DNA from: Sinotaia quadrata
Lineage: Eukaryota; Mollusca; Gastropoda; Architaenioglossa; Viviparidae
Direction: 5' to 3'
DNA length: 64,000 nt
NCBI GenBank assembly: GCA_028829895.1
Contig: CM054184.1
Coordinates: 22,423,701-22,487,700, forward strand
Part shown: piece by piece, positions 55,601-64,000 of the stretch
How positions within the stretch are numbered: the stretch's first letter is position 1
How the letters are laid out: each line of letters opens with the position of its first letter
Program-made: the position numbers and the translations under genes
Notes under the pieces: model-generated
What the model saw: the letters and a program-made list of their open reading frames with translations, nothing else
What the model was told of the DNA's origin: nothing
The model's database searches: none

Positions 55601-58600
55601 TGACTCCAGCACATACAAAAAGGGAAAAGATATGAATATTGAAAGAGAAAGCCCTATTAATAATTAACATTTCATTATAATGTTCTGCATTATTTTAGGA
55701 GAAGTTATCCGAGGCTGGGATATTGGCGTGGCAACTATGAAAAAAGGAGAGATTGCACAGTTGACATGCAAGTCTGACTATGCCTATGGAGAAAATGGAA
55801 GCTTACCCTATGTTCCAGGAAATGCAGATCTTATTTTTGAAGTGACAGTATTAGATTGGGAAGGTATGTAGACAGATTGACAACAGACAATATTAGATTG
55901 AGAGGGTATTTAGATAAGTAGAATATTAGATTGGAAGATATAAGATTGTTAGACGGTAGTATTCGATTGGCACAGTATGTAGATAGATTGTTTAGACTAA
56001 TATTAGATTGGCACAGTTTGTAGATAGATTGTTAGATATTAATATTAGATTGGCACAGTATGTAGATAGATTGTTTAGACTAATATTAGATTGGCACAGT
56101 TTGTAGATAGATTGTTAGATATTAGTATTAGATTGGCACAGTATGTAGATAGATTGTTTGATAGTAGTATTAGATTGGCACAGTATGTAGATAGATTGTT
56201 TGATAGTAGTATTAGATTGGCACAGTATGTAGAGCGATTGTTAGATAGTAGTATTAGATTGTCACAAATATGTAGATAGTTTGTTAGACAGTAATATTAG
56301 ATTGAGAAGATGTATAGATAGAAAAAATACAGTGTTAGATTGGAAAGATATGTAGATAAAAGACATCAATAATTGATAAAATATACACAGACAAATAGAT
56401 ACATTAGAATAGATAAGAGATGGCGGTAAAATAAACAGATTGATATTTGATACATACATAAAAAATAATTAGCTGTTTGCTACAGCAGTATTTGTTGGTT
56501 TCAAATGATTAAAAGTGCCAATAAAAAGTGATCATATTGTTGCCATTATATCTACAAATTATAAATTTCAACATTTTTATTTTTCTACATACTTTCAACA
56601 CAGTCATAAACTGCAGACCTCTATTAATTTTTCTTCTGCCAGCTTTTTGAAATGGATTAAGAATGTTAATGTAGCATGAAAACAATAATAATATAATAAT
56701 AATTATGTTTTACTGGGTGAAGCCATTATTATTATGATGATGATAATGATTATTATTATTATTTTCTTTTTCAAGGTAAAGACCTGACAAAAGACCATGA
56801 TCGAGGTCTAGTGAAGTATATAACAAAAGAAGGAATGGGTGATGAACTACCCAAGGAAGGGGCCACTTTGACTAGTAAGTGACTGTTCTAAGAAAAGCTG
56901 TTTGTTTCAATATAACATTTGGAATAACTTTTGCAATTAATGGATTTCTTTCATTCAATCAAATTTATTTGAGCAGTGTGTTTATCTAGAGTTTCAGAGT
57001 TTTTATCTAGAGTTTCAAAGCAGTGTGTTTATTTAGAGTCTCAGAGAAGTGTGTTTATCTAATTTCAAGCGAGTATTTATCTAGTTTCAAGCAATGTATT
57101 TATCTATTTTCAAGCAGTGTGCTTTTCTAGGGTCTCAAATCAATTTAGTTTCAAGCAGAGTTTTTATCTACTTTCAAGCAGTGTTTTAATCTAGATTTTC
57201 AAGCATCGTGTTTATCTAGAGTTTTAAAGCAATGTGTTTATCCAGTTTAAAGCAGTGTTTATCTAATTTCAAGCAGTTATATTTCTAATAGCTTACTATT
57301 GAAATTGAAAACCCAAATAGGTGCACAAAGAACTTTGGACAAAACTAACTTAAAATGTCATATTGTACATCAAAATAGATCATCTTCTCTCAGATCATAA
57401 CCATTCTGAATTATATTGTTTGGTTGGATCTGAAAGAAAGTCTATCCTTTATCTCCTGAGTATTAGACTATTACATGTGTTGCTACCCAACATTGATGAA
57501 AGGCAGTTAGAAAGAGCAACATGAGTTTAAAGAAGCACTTGAGCTAAAGCGGTCATAATTTGAGACAGACTACTACAACTCAACTGTATTAAATTAAGTC
57601 CCATTCTATAGTTGTAGTATTATTGGCAAATGTGTCATTAGCTTAGTGAATTGGTGATTGTGGTATAGATTAGACTCTCTTAACTTGAAAGGCATGTTTG
57701 TGCTGAATTAACATATTCAAAAAGCAGATGATCTGAAAATATGTTTGTGAGATAATAACTGCCTATTTACTTTTTCATCCTTTAAATCTTATTCCAGTTC
57801 ATTGTTATTCAGAGTTTCAAAATCATTGCTGTCCTTGCCCAGTAAACTGGACTGAAGACAAAATGAGAACAATTGAGTGACATAAAAGACCAAGTGAAAC
57901 AGAATCTAGGTTAGCCACAGATAAGAATAAATCCATATGAAATGAGTAATTCCCATTCTTAGAATGAAGAATGCAAACATTAAACTTTCAATGATTTGTA
58001 TAAATACATTTATTGTGGTATTAAAAGTCAATATTTCTGAAAGAAATCATAGCTCTTGTTCATTAGTGAGACTGATTTCTCACCATAGTAACAAAACGTG
58101 ATGTCATGATATGTGGATCTACAATCCGCATGTGCTGTCCAACATATTGTCTTGTGACCGCGTGGTTTAAAAAATTAAAACATGGTTAATCATTGCAATG
58201 CACATGTCTGCATAAACAGTGGATGAACTAAAAATATTCATTTTTTTTTTTTACATTTTCCAAAGATCACAAATTACAAATAACGTAAATTGATTTAGTA
58301 TATGTGGATGGCTGTAATCATTGATTTGGTATATGTGGATGATCATAATCATTGCTTTAGTATATGTGGATGACCGTAATAATTGATTTATTATATGAAT
58401 TAACTTGAGTAGCAGTCAAGTTAGACCAAAAGAAAAATAATGAAATCTAAACACTCTCCTTCCCCACTGTTGCCACCGATTCTATTATCCCTTGCACATT
58501 GTGAGAATTATGTTCTACTTTTACTATATATATAATGCATCATCTGAGAGGCAACATTGTGATTTTTCTTTCTGAACTGCAGTTAGATCAATCTTTAGCT

Positions 58601-61600
58601 AGCATTCCCCAATCAAATTAAACATTATATCTTCAGCAATCAAGAATAGTTTATATTTTATGTCTTGTGACTTGAGGAGAGAAATCATGATTATTTAAGT
58701 TATTTAACTTTTGATCACTTTATTCATTTGGAAATTAAAAAGAGATATGTTAGGAAATGATTTGAAAATTAATCTTTGAATTTGCTTATTACAGTATTAG
58801 TATTAATTCTAATGAAAGGACTGTATCTAAAAAAAAATAAAAAAATATTTGATATAATTTATTTGAAGATATTTTTTAATAGGTATTCTATATTATAGGA
58901 TAGCACTGCACCTTTAAGTTCATGAAAAGTCAGTATTGCTCTGTATTGGAAAGAATTGCACCTTTTAAGCCTGGGAAAGGATGGTCTTGTCTTATTTTGG
59001 ACAACATTGTACCTTTAAGCTTATGAAATGACAGCTTCCTATGTTGAAAAGCACTGGATCTTTAAGCCCAGTGTAAGGCAATGCCACTTAGTTAATGAAA
59101 ATGATTATTATTATTAATTAATCTTTTATAACTAATTACAAGTGATGAGAATCTTAATTTATTTTATTAATGATCCTCCAACAGATACTACTCGTCTCTC
59201 TTACTTGTAAATGTTTACTCTCTTCCACAGTATTAAAGATAAATATTTATTGTCACACTGTGTCCTGTAGGTGGAAAATTTCTTACTAAAGGAGAAGACA
59301 AATCTGACGTTAATCTATATTTAGTGAGCCCCATCCACCCACTTTCTTCTCCAACATAAGATTATCAATATGTATAAGAAGGTCAATAAATTTAACAATA
59401 AATTTATTAAATCAACAATCAAATATACATATGACAAATACAATGAAATAGATTACTTGACATCAATATTTCCACGAACCCACGTTTGGATAATTTTATA
59501 ATTACACAATCTATTATAAATACAGTTCAGCAATAGAGTCAATACAAATCACAGGATAGTCTTATCAGAGGACAGAAATGGAGTTATTAGAGATAAGTAA
59601 TAATAATCTTTACATAACCTGATTCAGCATCAGTAGAGTACAGTGTGTTCTTACACTACACGACGTTCCTGCCTCTATCAGGGTCGATTGTATCGGTTTA
59701 CAAACAATAAACCAGGAATTCATATAGCATGTGAAAGGCATGCTTTGTCTCTGAAAAAACATAATCAGGTAACAAGTGCTAAGTTTTCCAGTTTATCACT
59801 TTATAACTCCATTCTGCCTTATATTCCAGTCTCAACTTACCAATTTCCTGCAACAATATATATTAGCCCAATACACACACATGGCAAAATAAATACAGCA
59901 TATCAAGCATTGTCAATTTTTTTTATAGCAAACTACATGTTCAATCACTTGTAGGAATAAAAGTCAACTCACAGAGTACATCTCTACATAAAACTCAGGT
60001 ATATCATATTAATAGTGAAAATGCACGAAATATTTTGAAGTCCATTCTCTCTCAACCAGTCAGTTTAACTTACCACCAAGCAAACAGCCTCCTTTCAAAA
60101 CCAGACTTCTTCTTTGCCACTTCAAATTCAAAGTGATTAGACAGTAGATTTCTCTACAGCAAGTAAACTTTTTAATCTCAGCCCATTGGCTGGTCTCGTT
60201 CTCGTAAATCATAACTATTGGATAATAAAATCTACTCATTAGTTTGCATTACATCAGCAAATCTAGAATATTCTTGCCTCAAGCGTTTACTTCAATTCAG
60301 ACACTTTCAAAAATACCATCGTAAGGGATTGCCCAGGGTTGGGTCACTCTGACAATTTAGCAATTTATATAACAATTTAAAATAAAATATAAAAATAGGG
60401 AGAGGCAAATTTACTCTGCCACACCCAGAAAGAATGGTGTTATCCTATATTGGAAGCACTGCCAGGAAAGAAGTGTATAGAGATTCTGGGTGCACTGTGT
60501 CACTGATATATACAGTATGGTAACTGAGGCACAAATATATATGTTGATATAAATTTAGACTACATGTAAATAAATAATTATTTCTGTTTGATCTTTTGTG
60601 GAAATTGTTTTATAAGATTGAATGAACATCTAGTTGGGGAGCTGGTTATTGTTTTGTAAATTTGGTTAGTATTTTAACCAGAGGTAAAGAAAAACCAAAC
60701 ACAAACCAGGTAGAACTTTTATTTGCTAAACATTTGGATTTCTTGGATCACCTTTCTGCCTGGTAGAACTTGAAGAGAGTTGTTTGATATACGCATTGGC
60801 AGGCAGGGAAGGGGGGATATTATAATTCTGATGTTACACTATTGTTATTTAGTATTTCTAATGTTTTCATAGTATTGTTATTCTTAGTGTTTCTGATGTT
60901 ACCATAGTATTGTTATTCTTAGTATTTCTGATGTTACAATAGTATATTATTCTTAGTATTTTGGTGTTATAGTAGTATTCTGATGTTATAAAACTATTAT
61001 TATAGTTAGTCATATCATTTCTGATGTTACAATAGTATTTTATTACTATTCTTAGTATTTCTGATGTTAAATTAGTATTGTAGTTATTGTAGTAGTTCTT
61101 ATGTTAAAATAGTATTTTAATAGTTTTTGTAAAATATCTATTGTTACTAGAGTACTTTTATTTTCTGTTTTAGTCAGATACAAAGCATTTCATAAAGAGG
61201 TTGAGTTTGAATCTCAAGAGGTTACATTTACACAAGGAGAAGGGTCTGTTAATGTGATTCGAGGACTTGAAATGGCTGCCATGACAATGAAGAAAGGGGA
61301 AAAGGCAAAGCTGCATGTCTCTGCCAAATATGCTTATGGTGCAAATGGCTATAAAGACAAAAACATTCCTGCTAATGCTGAACTCTTGTATGAAGTGGAA
61401 ATGCTTTTAATTGAAAATGTAAATATTTTCACACATCTTTCAATGTTATTGATTTATTTTACATTTATATAATTCAGGGGCCTTTGAATCCATTCATGAG
61501 ATAAGTAGAGAGGTTGTTGGGGCCACATTTGAGGCAGGCTCTTTCTGAGGCAGATTATAGATGAACTGTTTCTAGAATGGTATTCGAAGGCACTTGTCAT

Positions 61601-62513
61601 CATTTAGTGACACAGTATACTAACCTGCTCTAAGAGAAGTTCTTGTCAAGACTAGTAGCAACTAGAGAGGTTCTTGTCAAGACTAATAGGAACTAGAGAG
61701 GTTCTTGTCAAGACTAATAGGAACTAGAGAGGTTCTTGTCAAGACTAATAGGAACTAGAGAGGTTCTTGTCCAAACTAGTAGCAACCACATAACTCTTTG
61801 CCTTGAATTTTAAGTTCTTCCAAATGAGTTCTGATAAGCAATAAAACATTATTGTAGTTATGTCCAGTATCTTTATCTAATTTGCTGCTATCATGAGATA
61901 GAGGGTGTGCCCTATGTACACAGATAGAGATGCATTGAGAATTTTATGTCTATGTACAGAGATTATTGGCAGTTGTTTGTATCTAAGTTCTGATAAATGT
62001 TTGTATCTATGAACAGAGATGTATTGAAGCTGTTTGTGTCTGTTTACAGATGTGTATTGATAGTTGTTTGTGTCTGTTTACAAAGATGATATTTGTTTGT
62101 GTCTATGAACAGGGATGTATTGATAATTTAATAGTTTATGTGTATGTACAGAGATGTATTAACAGTATTTGTATCTATGTACAGAGATGTATTGATAGTT
62201 GTTTGTGTCTATGTATAGAGATGTGTTAATAGTATTTGTATCTATGTACAGAGATGTATTGATAGGTGTTTGTGTCTATGTACAGAGATGTATTCATAGT
62301 TTTTTTTTTGTTTCTGTGTACAGTGATGTATCGATAATTGTTTGTGTCTGTGTACAGTGATTTATTGATAATTGTGTCTGTGTACAAAGATGTATTGATA
62401 GTTGTTTGGATTATTTTATATTAATGCAGGATGATGAAATTTGGAAAATGAATTCAAAAGAAAGACTGGAGTTTTGCAGAAATACTAAAGAGAAAGGAAA
62501 TGATTTTTTAAAG
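49434..62513 (+). CDS. FKBP4/FKBP5-like peptidyl-prolyl isomerase (large immunophilin), 5 exons, 3' end outside window
   Basis: Large FKBP immunophilins are cytoplasmic Hsp90 co-chaperones with two FKBP domains followed by TPRs. Exons 49434-49632, 55699-55863, 56776-56874, 61174-61418 and 62430-62513 join in frame to 264 residues. FK1 (about 30-120) looks catalytically complete against FKBP12: Tyr40, Phe50-Asp51, Val69-Ile70, Trp73, Tyr96 and Phe113 are at the active-site positions, with a Tyr at 60 instead of Phe. FK2 (about 145-240) keeps the fold motifs (AMTMKKGEKAKL, YAYGANG) but lacks FD and the Trp, as in FKBP51/52, so it is probably inactive. The last exon (IWKMNSKERLE) is the linker before the TPRs. 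Which vertebrate paralogue it matches best cannot be decided here. The TPR exons lie beyond 64000. Confidence 0.96.
49633..50814. other. FKBP intron 1, first part
   Basis: AT-rich intron DNA. I recognise no gene, repeat array or transposon end before the retrotransposon fragment. Confidence 0.5.
50815..52482 (-). pseudogene. Non-LTR retrotransposon (endonuclease-reverse transcriptase type), 5'-truncated pseudogene
   Basis: On the minus strand from 52482 downwards: a WADHFKELLN block (about 52430), then the RT core with KNRKAAGPDGIPPEALK (52290), WKKGHLVKLPKKGD, NWRGIMLLSVASKVL, KFVDFR followed by a stop where a Lys is usual, GCMFSPMIF, the catalytic LDFADDLCLMS (about 51600), then NSNFKSALLYGSETWR (51230) and the tail MKSCNLSWSELKKAAQ (about 50910). 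Stops and frameshifts are scattered, so it is dead. The tail fits the animal elements usually labelled endonuclease-reverse transcriptase; the clade (RTE-like or other) is uncertain. The endonuclease half is missing. It is antisense in FKBP intron 1. Confidence 0.92.
53010..53830 (-). pseudogene. hAT-derived GTF2IRD2/ZBED5-like remnant with internal minisatellite
   Basis: On the minus strand, CLICHQTITVPKDYNMHCH (53580-53530) resembles the zinc-finger start of the transposon-derived GTF2IRD2/ZBED-type proteins (C..C...I.VPKEYN..RH), followed by KFERK and MYESVNHLR. About 200 bases further, FQLLSTPFAVETDNTVEEIQ (53180-53110) resembles their C-terminal S.PF.VD.......LQ.ELI.LQ block. The middle of the protein is absent. 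The zinc-finger segment is expanded as a tandem repeat of about 60 bases. The similarity is recalled, not searched. Confidence 0.55.
53395..53575. repeat. About 60-bp tandem repeat inside the hAT-like remnant
   Basis: About three copies of TGTAGTCCTTGGGAACAGTA followed by ATGACATACATTTTGCGATG and GCAATGCA. On the minus strand each copy encodes part of the ITVPKDYN..CHRK block. Confidence 0.85.
54810..55080. repeat. About 58-bp minisatellite (FKBP intron 1)
   Basis: Five imperfect copies of CAGC(T)AGCTGTTTTAATTTTG, TATTTGTGAGCAAGTGTT and CCATGCCACTAGTTTTACAG. Confidence 0.9.
55699..55863 (+). CDS. FKBP exon 2, residues 67-122
   Basis: It encodes EVIRGWDIGVATMKKGEIAQ, LTCKSDYAYGENGSLPYVPG and NADLIFEVTVLDWE, the rest of FK1 with the active-site Trp73 and Tyr96. 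The acceptor is TTATTTTAG and the donor G|GTATGT. Its last bases and donor resemble the minisatellite that follows. Confidence 0.97.
55864..56345. repeat. 42-bp minisatellite adjoining the exon 2 splice donor (FKBP intron 2)
   Basis: About ten copies of TAGTATTAGATTGGCACAGT, ATGTAGATAGATTGTTTGAT and AG. The unit resembles the junction at the end of exon 2 (AGTATTAGATTGGGAAGG and then TATGTAGACAGATTG, 55849-55880). Most copies therefore contain a donor-like CAGTATGTAG. The stop-free, three-divisible unit gives a 62-codon frame at 56091-56279. Confidence 0.92.
56776..56874 (+). CDS. FKBP exon 3, residues 122-155
   Basis: It encodes GKDLTKDHDRGLVKYITKEG and MGDELPKEGATLT, the linker and first strand of FK2. 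The acceptor is TTTTTCAAG and the donor A|GTAAGT. Confidence 0.95.
56945..57285. repeat. Degenerate minisatellite (AAGCAGTGTGTTTATCTAGAGTTTC)
   Basis: About twelve imperfect units of 24-32 bases with TTTCAAGCAGTGTGTTTATC and TAGAG, in FKBP intron 3. Confidence 0.88.
57286..58279. other. FKBP intron 3, unassigned part
   Basis: No gene or repeat array recognised. Base composition is like the rest of the intron. Confidence 0.5.
58288..58400. repeat. About 33-bp tandem repeat, about 3.5 copies
   Basis: The unit is TTGATTTAGTATATGTGGAT plus GRYCRTAATCA, in FKBP intron 3. Confidence 0.88.
58895..59070. repeat. About 58-bp tandem repeat interrupted by the dispersed element
   Basis: Three to four copies of GCACTGCACCTTTAAG, TTCATGAAAAGTCAGTATTG and CT.TATTGGAAA. 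A further unit-like piece (GGTGTTATCCTATATTGGAA, GCACTG) reappears at 60434-60462, so the DNA between 59075 and about 60425 seems to have been inserted into the array. Confidence 0.65.
59075..59640 (+). repeat. Dispersed repeat, copy 2, inverted relative to 10490-11095
   Basis: It matches the reverse complement of 10490-11095 over about 560 bases, roughly four bases in five. Beyond 59640 the match fades. The inserted DNA may extend to about 60425, where no partner copy exists in this window. Open frames at 59643-59954 have no recognised similarity. Confidence 0.75.
60830..61140. repeat. About 38-bp minisatellite next to exon 4 (FKBP intron 3)
   Basis: About eight imperfect copies of TTTCTGATGTTACAATAGTA, TTGTTATTCTTAGTA. 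Confidence 0.88.
61174..61418 (+). CDS. FKBP exon 4, residues 155-236 (FK2 domain)
   Basis: It encodes YKAFHKEVEFESQEVTFTQG, the block EMAAMTMKKGEKAKLHVSAK and YAYGANGYKDKN followed by IPANAELLYEVEMLLIEN. The spacing to exon 3 is the same as in FKBP52, so no exon is missing between them. The donor is AAT|GTAAAT. Confidence 0.96.
61630..61790. repeat. 36-bp minisatellite, 4-5 copies (FKBP intron 4)
   Basis: The unit is AGAGAGGTTCTTGTCAAGAC plus TAATAGGAACT. Confidence 0.92.
61910..62410. repeat. About 34-bp minisatellite, about 14 copies (FKBP intron 4)
   Basis: The unit is ATGTACAGAGATGTATTGAT plus AGTTGTTTGTGTCT, degenerate at the left. It ends 19 bases before the acceptor of exon 5. Confidence 0.9.
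62430..62513 (+). CDS. FKBP exon 5, residues 237-264, start of TPR linker
   Basis: It encodes DDEIWKMNSKERLEFCRNTK and EKGNDFLK, corresponding to the ESWEMNSEEKL segment before TPR1 in FKBP52. The acceptor is TTAATGCAG and the donor AAG|GTGTGT. Confidence 0.94.
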
Positions 62514-62840
62514 GTGTGTACATTGCATTATTATTTGAAATTCTAATATGTTGTGTATATTACATTATTTGATAGTCTGATTTTCTTAAGGTTTGTACAA
62601 TGCATTGTTTGCTATTTTGATTTTTTTAAGGTATATTCAATGCATTGTTGATAGTCTATATTTTTTCATGGTGTGTGCTAGGCATTGAATGAATGTATGA
62701 TTTTCTTATGGTATATAAAAAACATTGTTAGTATATTCAAGGCATATATTAATGCATTGTTTGTTACTTGTTAGTATATTCATAGCATACATAATGCATT
62801 CTTTAATCTAATGTTAATGATATGTAAAATGCAGCTCCAT
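62514..62840. repeat. Degenerate repeat after exon 5 (FKBP intron 5)
   Basis: Imperfect units of about 60 bases contain AAGGTRTRTRCAATGCATT and GTTTGATAGTCTGATTTTCT. The first starts at the exon 5 donor (AAGGTGTGTACATTGCATTA). Confidence 0.7.
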
Positions 62841-63084
62841 TGCCAATACTTAAGTGAACATCATGACCCTCCAAAAGAAAGTATTTGTCTTATTGAATAA
62901 AACTGACATTGCTGTCATAAATGAATAATTATTTTATGACATTTTTAGTGAATTATTCATCCTTAAATCGTTTATCTTTTTCTTCAATTTTCCAAATGGA
63001 TGATGTATTTATTTGAGGTTGTATGTTAAGAAGCTAGAGGAAAAGATTTTTATTCAAATAACCATTTCATACTTCTGGGATGCT

Positions 63085-63690
63085 TTCCATCATGTAATAT
63101 ACAGCTACCTGTTATTTCCATACCTTATACATGTACACCAACAACTGCCTGTGGTTTCCATCCTTTATACATTACATTGTGATATATCAGCAACCACCTG
63201 TTGTTTCTATCCCTGTATTCATTATATCATTACACCAACAAGTATCTGTTGATTGTTTCCATCCCTGTATTCATTATATCGTTACACCAACAAGTACCTG
63301 TTGATTGTTTCCATCCCTGTATACATTATATCGTTACACCAGCAAGTACCTGTTGATTGTCTCCATCCCTGTATACATTATATCGTTACACCAGCAAGTA
63401 CCTGTTGATTGTTTCCATCCTTGTATACATTATATCGTTACACCAACAAGTACGTGTTGATTGTTTCCATCCCTGTATACATTATATCGTTACACCAACA
63501 AGTACCTGTTGATTGTTTCCATCCCTGTATACATTACATTGTGTATACCAACAACCACCTGTTGATTGTTTCATCCCTATATATGTTGTGTACATCAACA
63601 ACCACTTGTTGGTTGTTTGTATCCCTCTGTACATTATGTTGTATGCATCTACAGCCACCTATTGATTGTTTCCATCCCTGTGTTCATTAA
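63085..63690. repeat. 52-bp minisatellite, about 11 copies (FKBP intron 5)
   Basis: The unit is TTGATTGTTTCCATCCCTGT, ATACATTATATCGTTACACC and AACAAGTACCTG. The central copies are nearly identical; the edge copies are diverged. Confidence 0.95.
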
Positions 63691-64000
63691 AGCCCACAGA
63701 CACATGTTCACATATTTATATGTATATATGTATGCTATGAGTCAAGATATTTCAAGAAATCTAGTGTGTACTATACAATTATTAGTTAATTGTGATTAAT
63801 TTTCCTTTCATAAAAAAGTTCCATAATATCAGAGAATATGATATGAAAAACACTTTTCTTCATGTAACCCTTAGGTCATTTACCAGTAGATTATTATTAC
63901 CATGGCAACTTAACTATATATCTCACTTGCAGTAAAATATGACGGTTGTACATTTTTTCTCTTTTCTTTGATATTAGGAGTTTGTTTATTTGAACATAAG
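63691..64000. other. FKBP intron 5, right edge
   Basis: No exon recognised. An acceptor-like TTGATATTAG at 63969-63978 is followed by codons that do not match the expected TPR1 start, so I do not call an exon. Confidence 0.5.

Noticed and set aside
59643..59954. 103-codon plus-strand frame as a gene
   Set aside because: No recognisable domain; it lies in repeat-derived DNA inside FKBP intron 3.
63969..64000. Possible FKBP exon 6 after the TTGATATTAG acceptor-like site
   Set aside because: The following codons (EFVYLNI) do not fit the expected start of TPR1, and the window ends before any donor.

Overview
This is a eukaryotic nuclear window from an animal, most likely an invertebrate. It is AT-rich, with short coding exons separated by long introns that are packed with tandem repeats and decayed transposons. 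The three host proteins match metazoan families closely. The load of minisatellites and MITEs (short non-autonomous DNA transposons) would suit a mollusc or another lophotrochozoan, but that placement is a guess. I see no bacterial, viral or organellar genes, no tRNA or rRNA genes and no CRISPR array.

Layout. (1) 2574-36793, minus strand: NAT10/Kre33-type RNA cytidine acetyltransferase. I could place 20 coding exons from the start ATG (36793) to about residue 778 of roughly 1000; the C-terminal exons lie to the left of the window. All exon junctions are GT..AG and keep frame. (2) 42072-45722, minus strand: complete two-exon gene for RPB10 (POLR2L), the 67-residue zinc subunit shared by RNA polymerases I, II and III. 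(3) 49434-62513, plus strand: five exons of an FKBP4/FKBP5-like immunophilin (264 residues: a complete first FK506-binding domain, a degenerate second one and the start of the TPR linker). The TPR exons lie to the right of the window.

The rest is intronic or intergenic DNA. Transposon fossils: two internally deleted piggyBac copies in NAT10 introns (one with matching ends at TTAA), two Tigger/pogo-like copies, a mariner-type element with long inverted ends, a hAT MITE with an 8-bp target duplication plus two hAT-like relatives, a non-LTR reverse transcriptase pseudogene antisense in FKBP intron 1, a second short non-LTR tail in NAT10 intron 2, and a probable hAT/GTF2IRD2-like remnant. Minisatellites occur in most of the longer introns, with units of about 26 to 90 bp. 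Several have unit lengths divisible by three (39, 42, 45, 48, 60 bp), which creates long open frames that look like repetitive proteins but are very probably not genes.

The three genes are housekeeping: ribosomal/tRNA cytidine acetylation, RNA polymerase assembly, and protein folding or Hsp90 co-chaperone work. They share no pathway that their adjacency would explain. I did not find a new multi-gene system. The observations most worth a second look are structural: a minisatellite apparently seeded from the exon 2 splice donor of the FKBP gene, an inverted unit at the head of a 35-bp array, a higher-order 60-bp array, and the delimited piggyBac and hAT elements.
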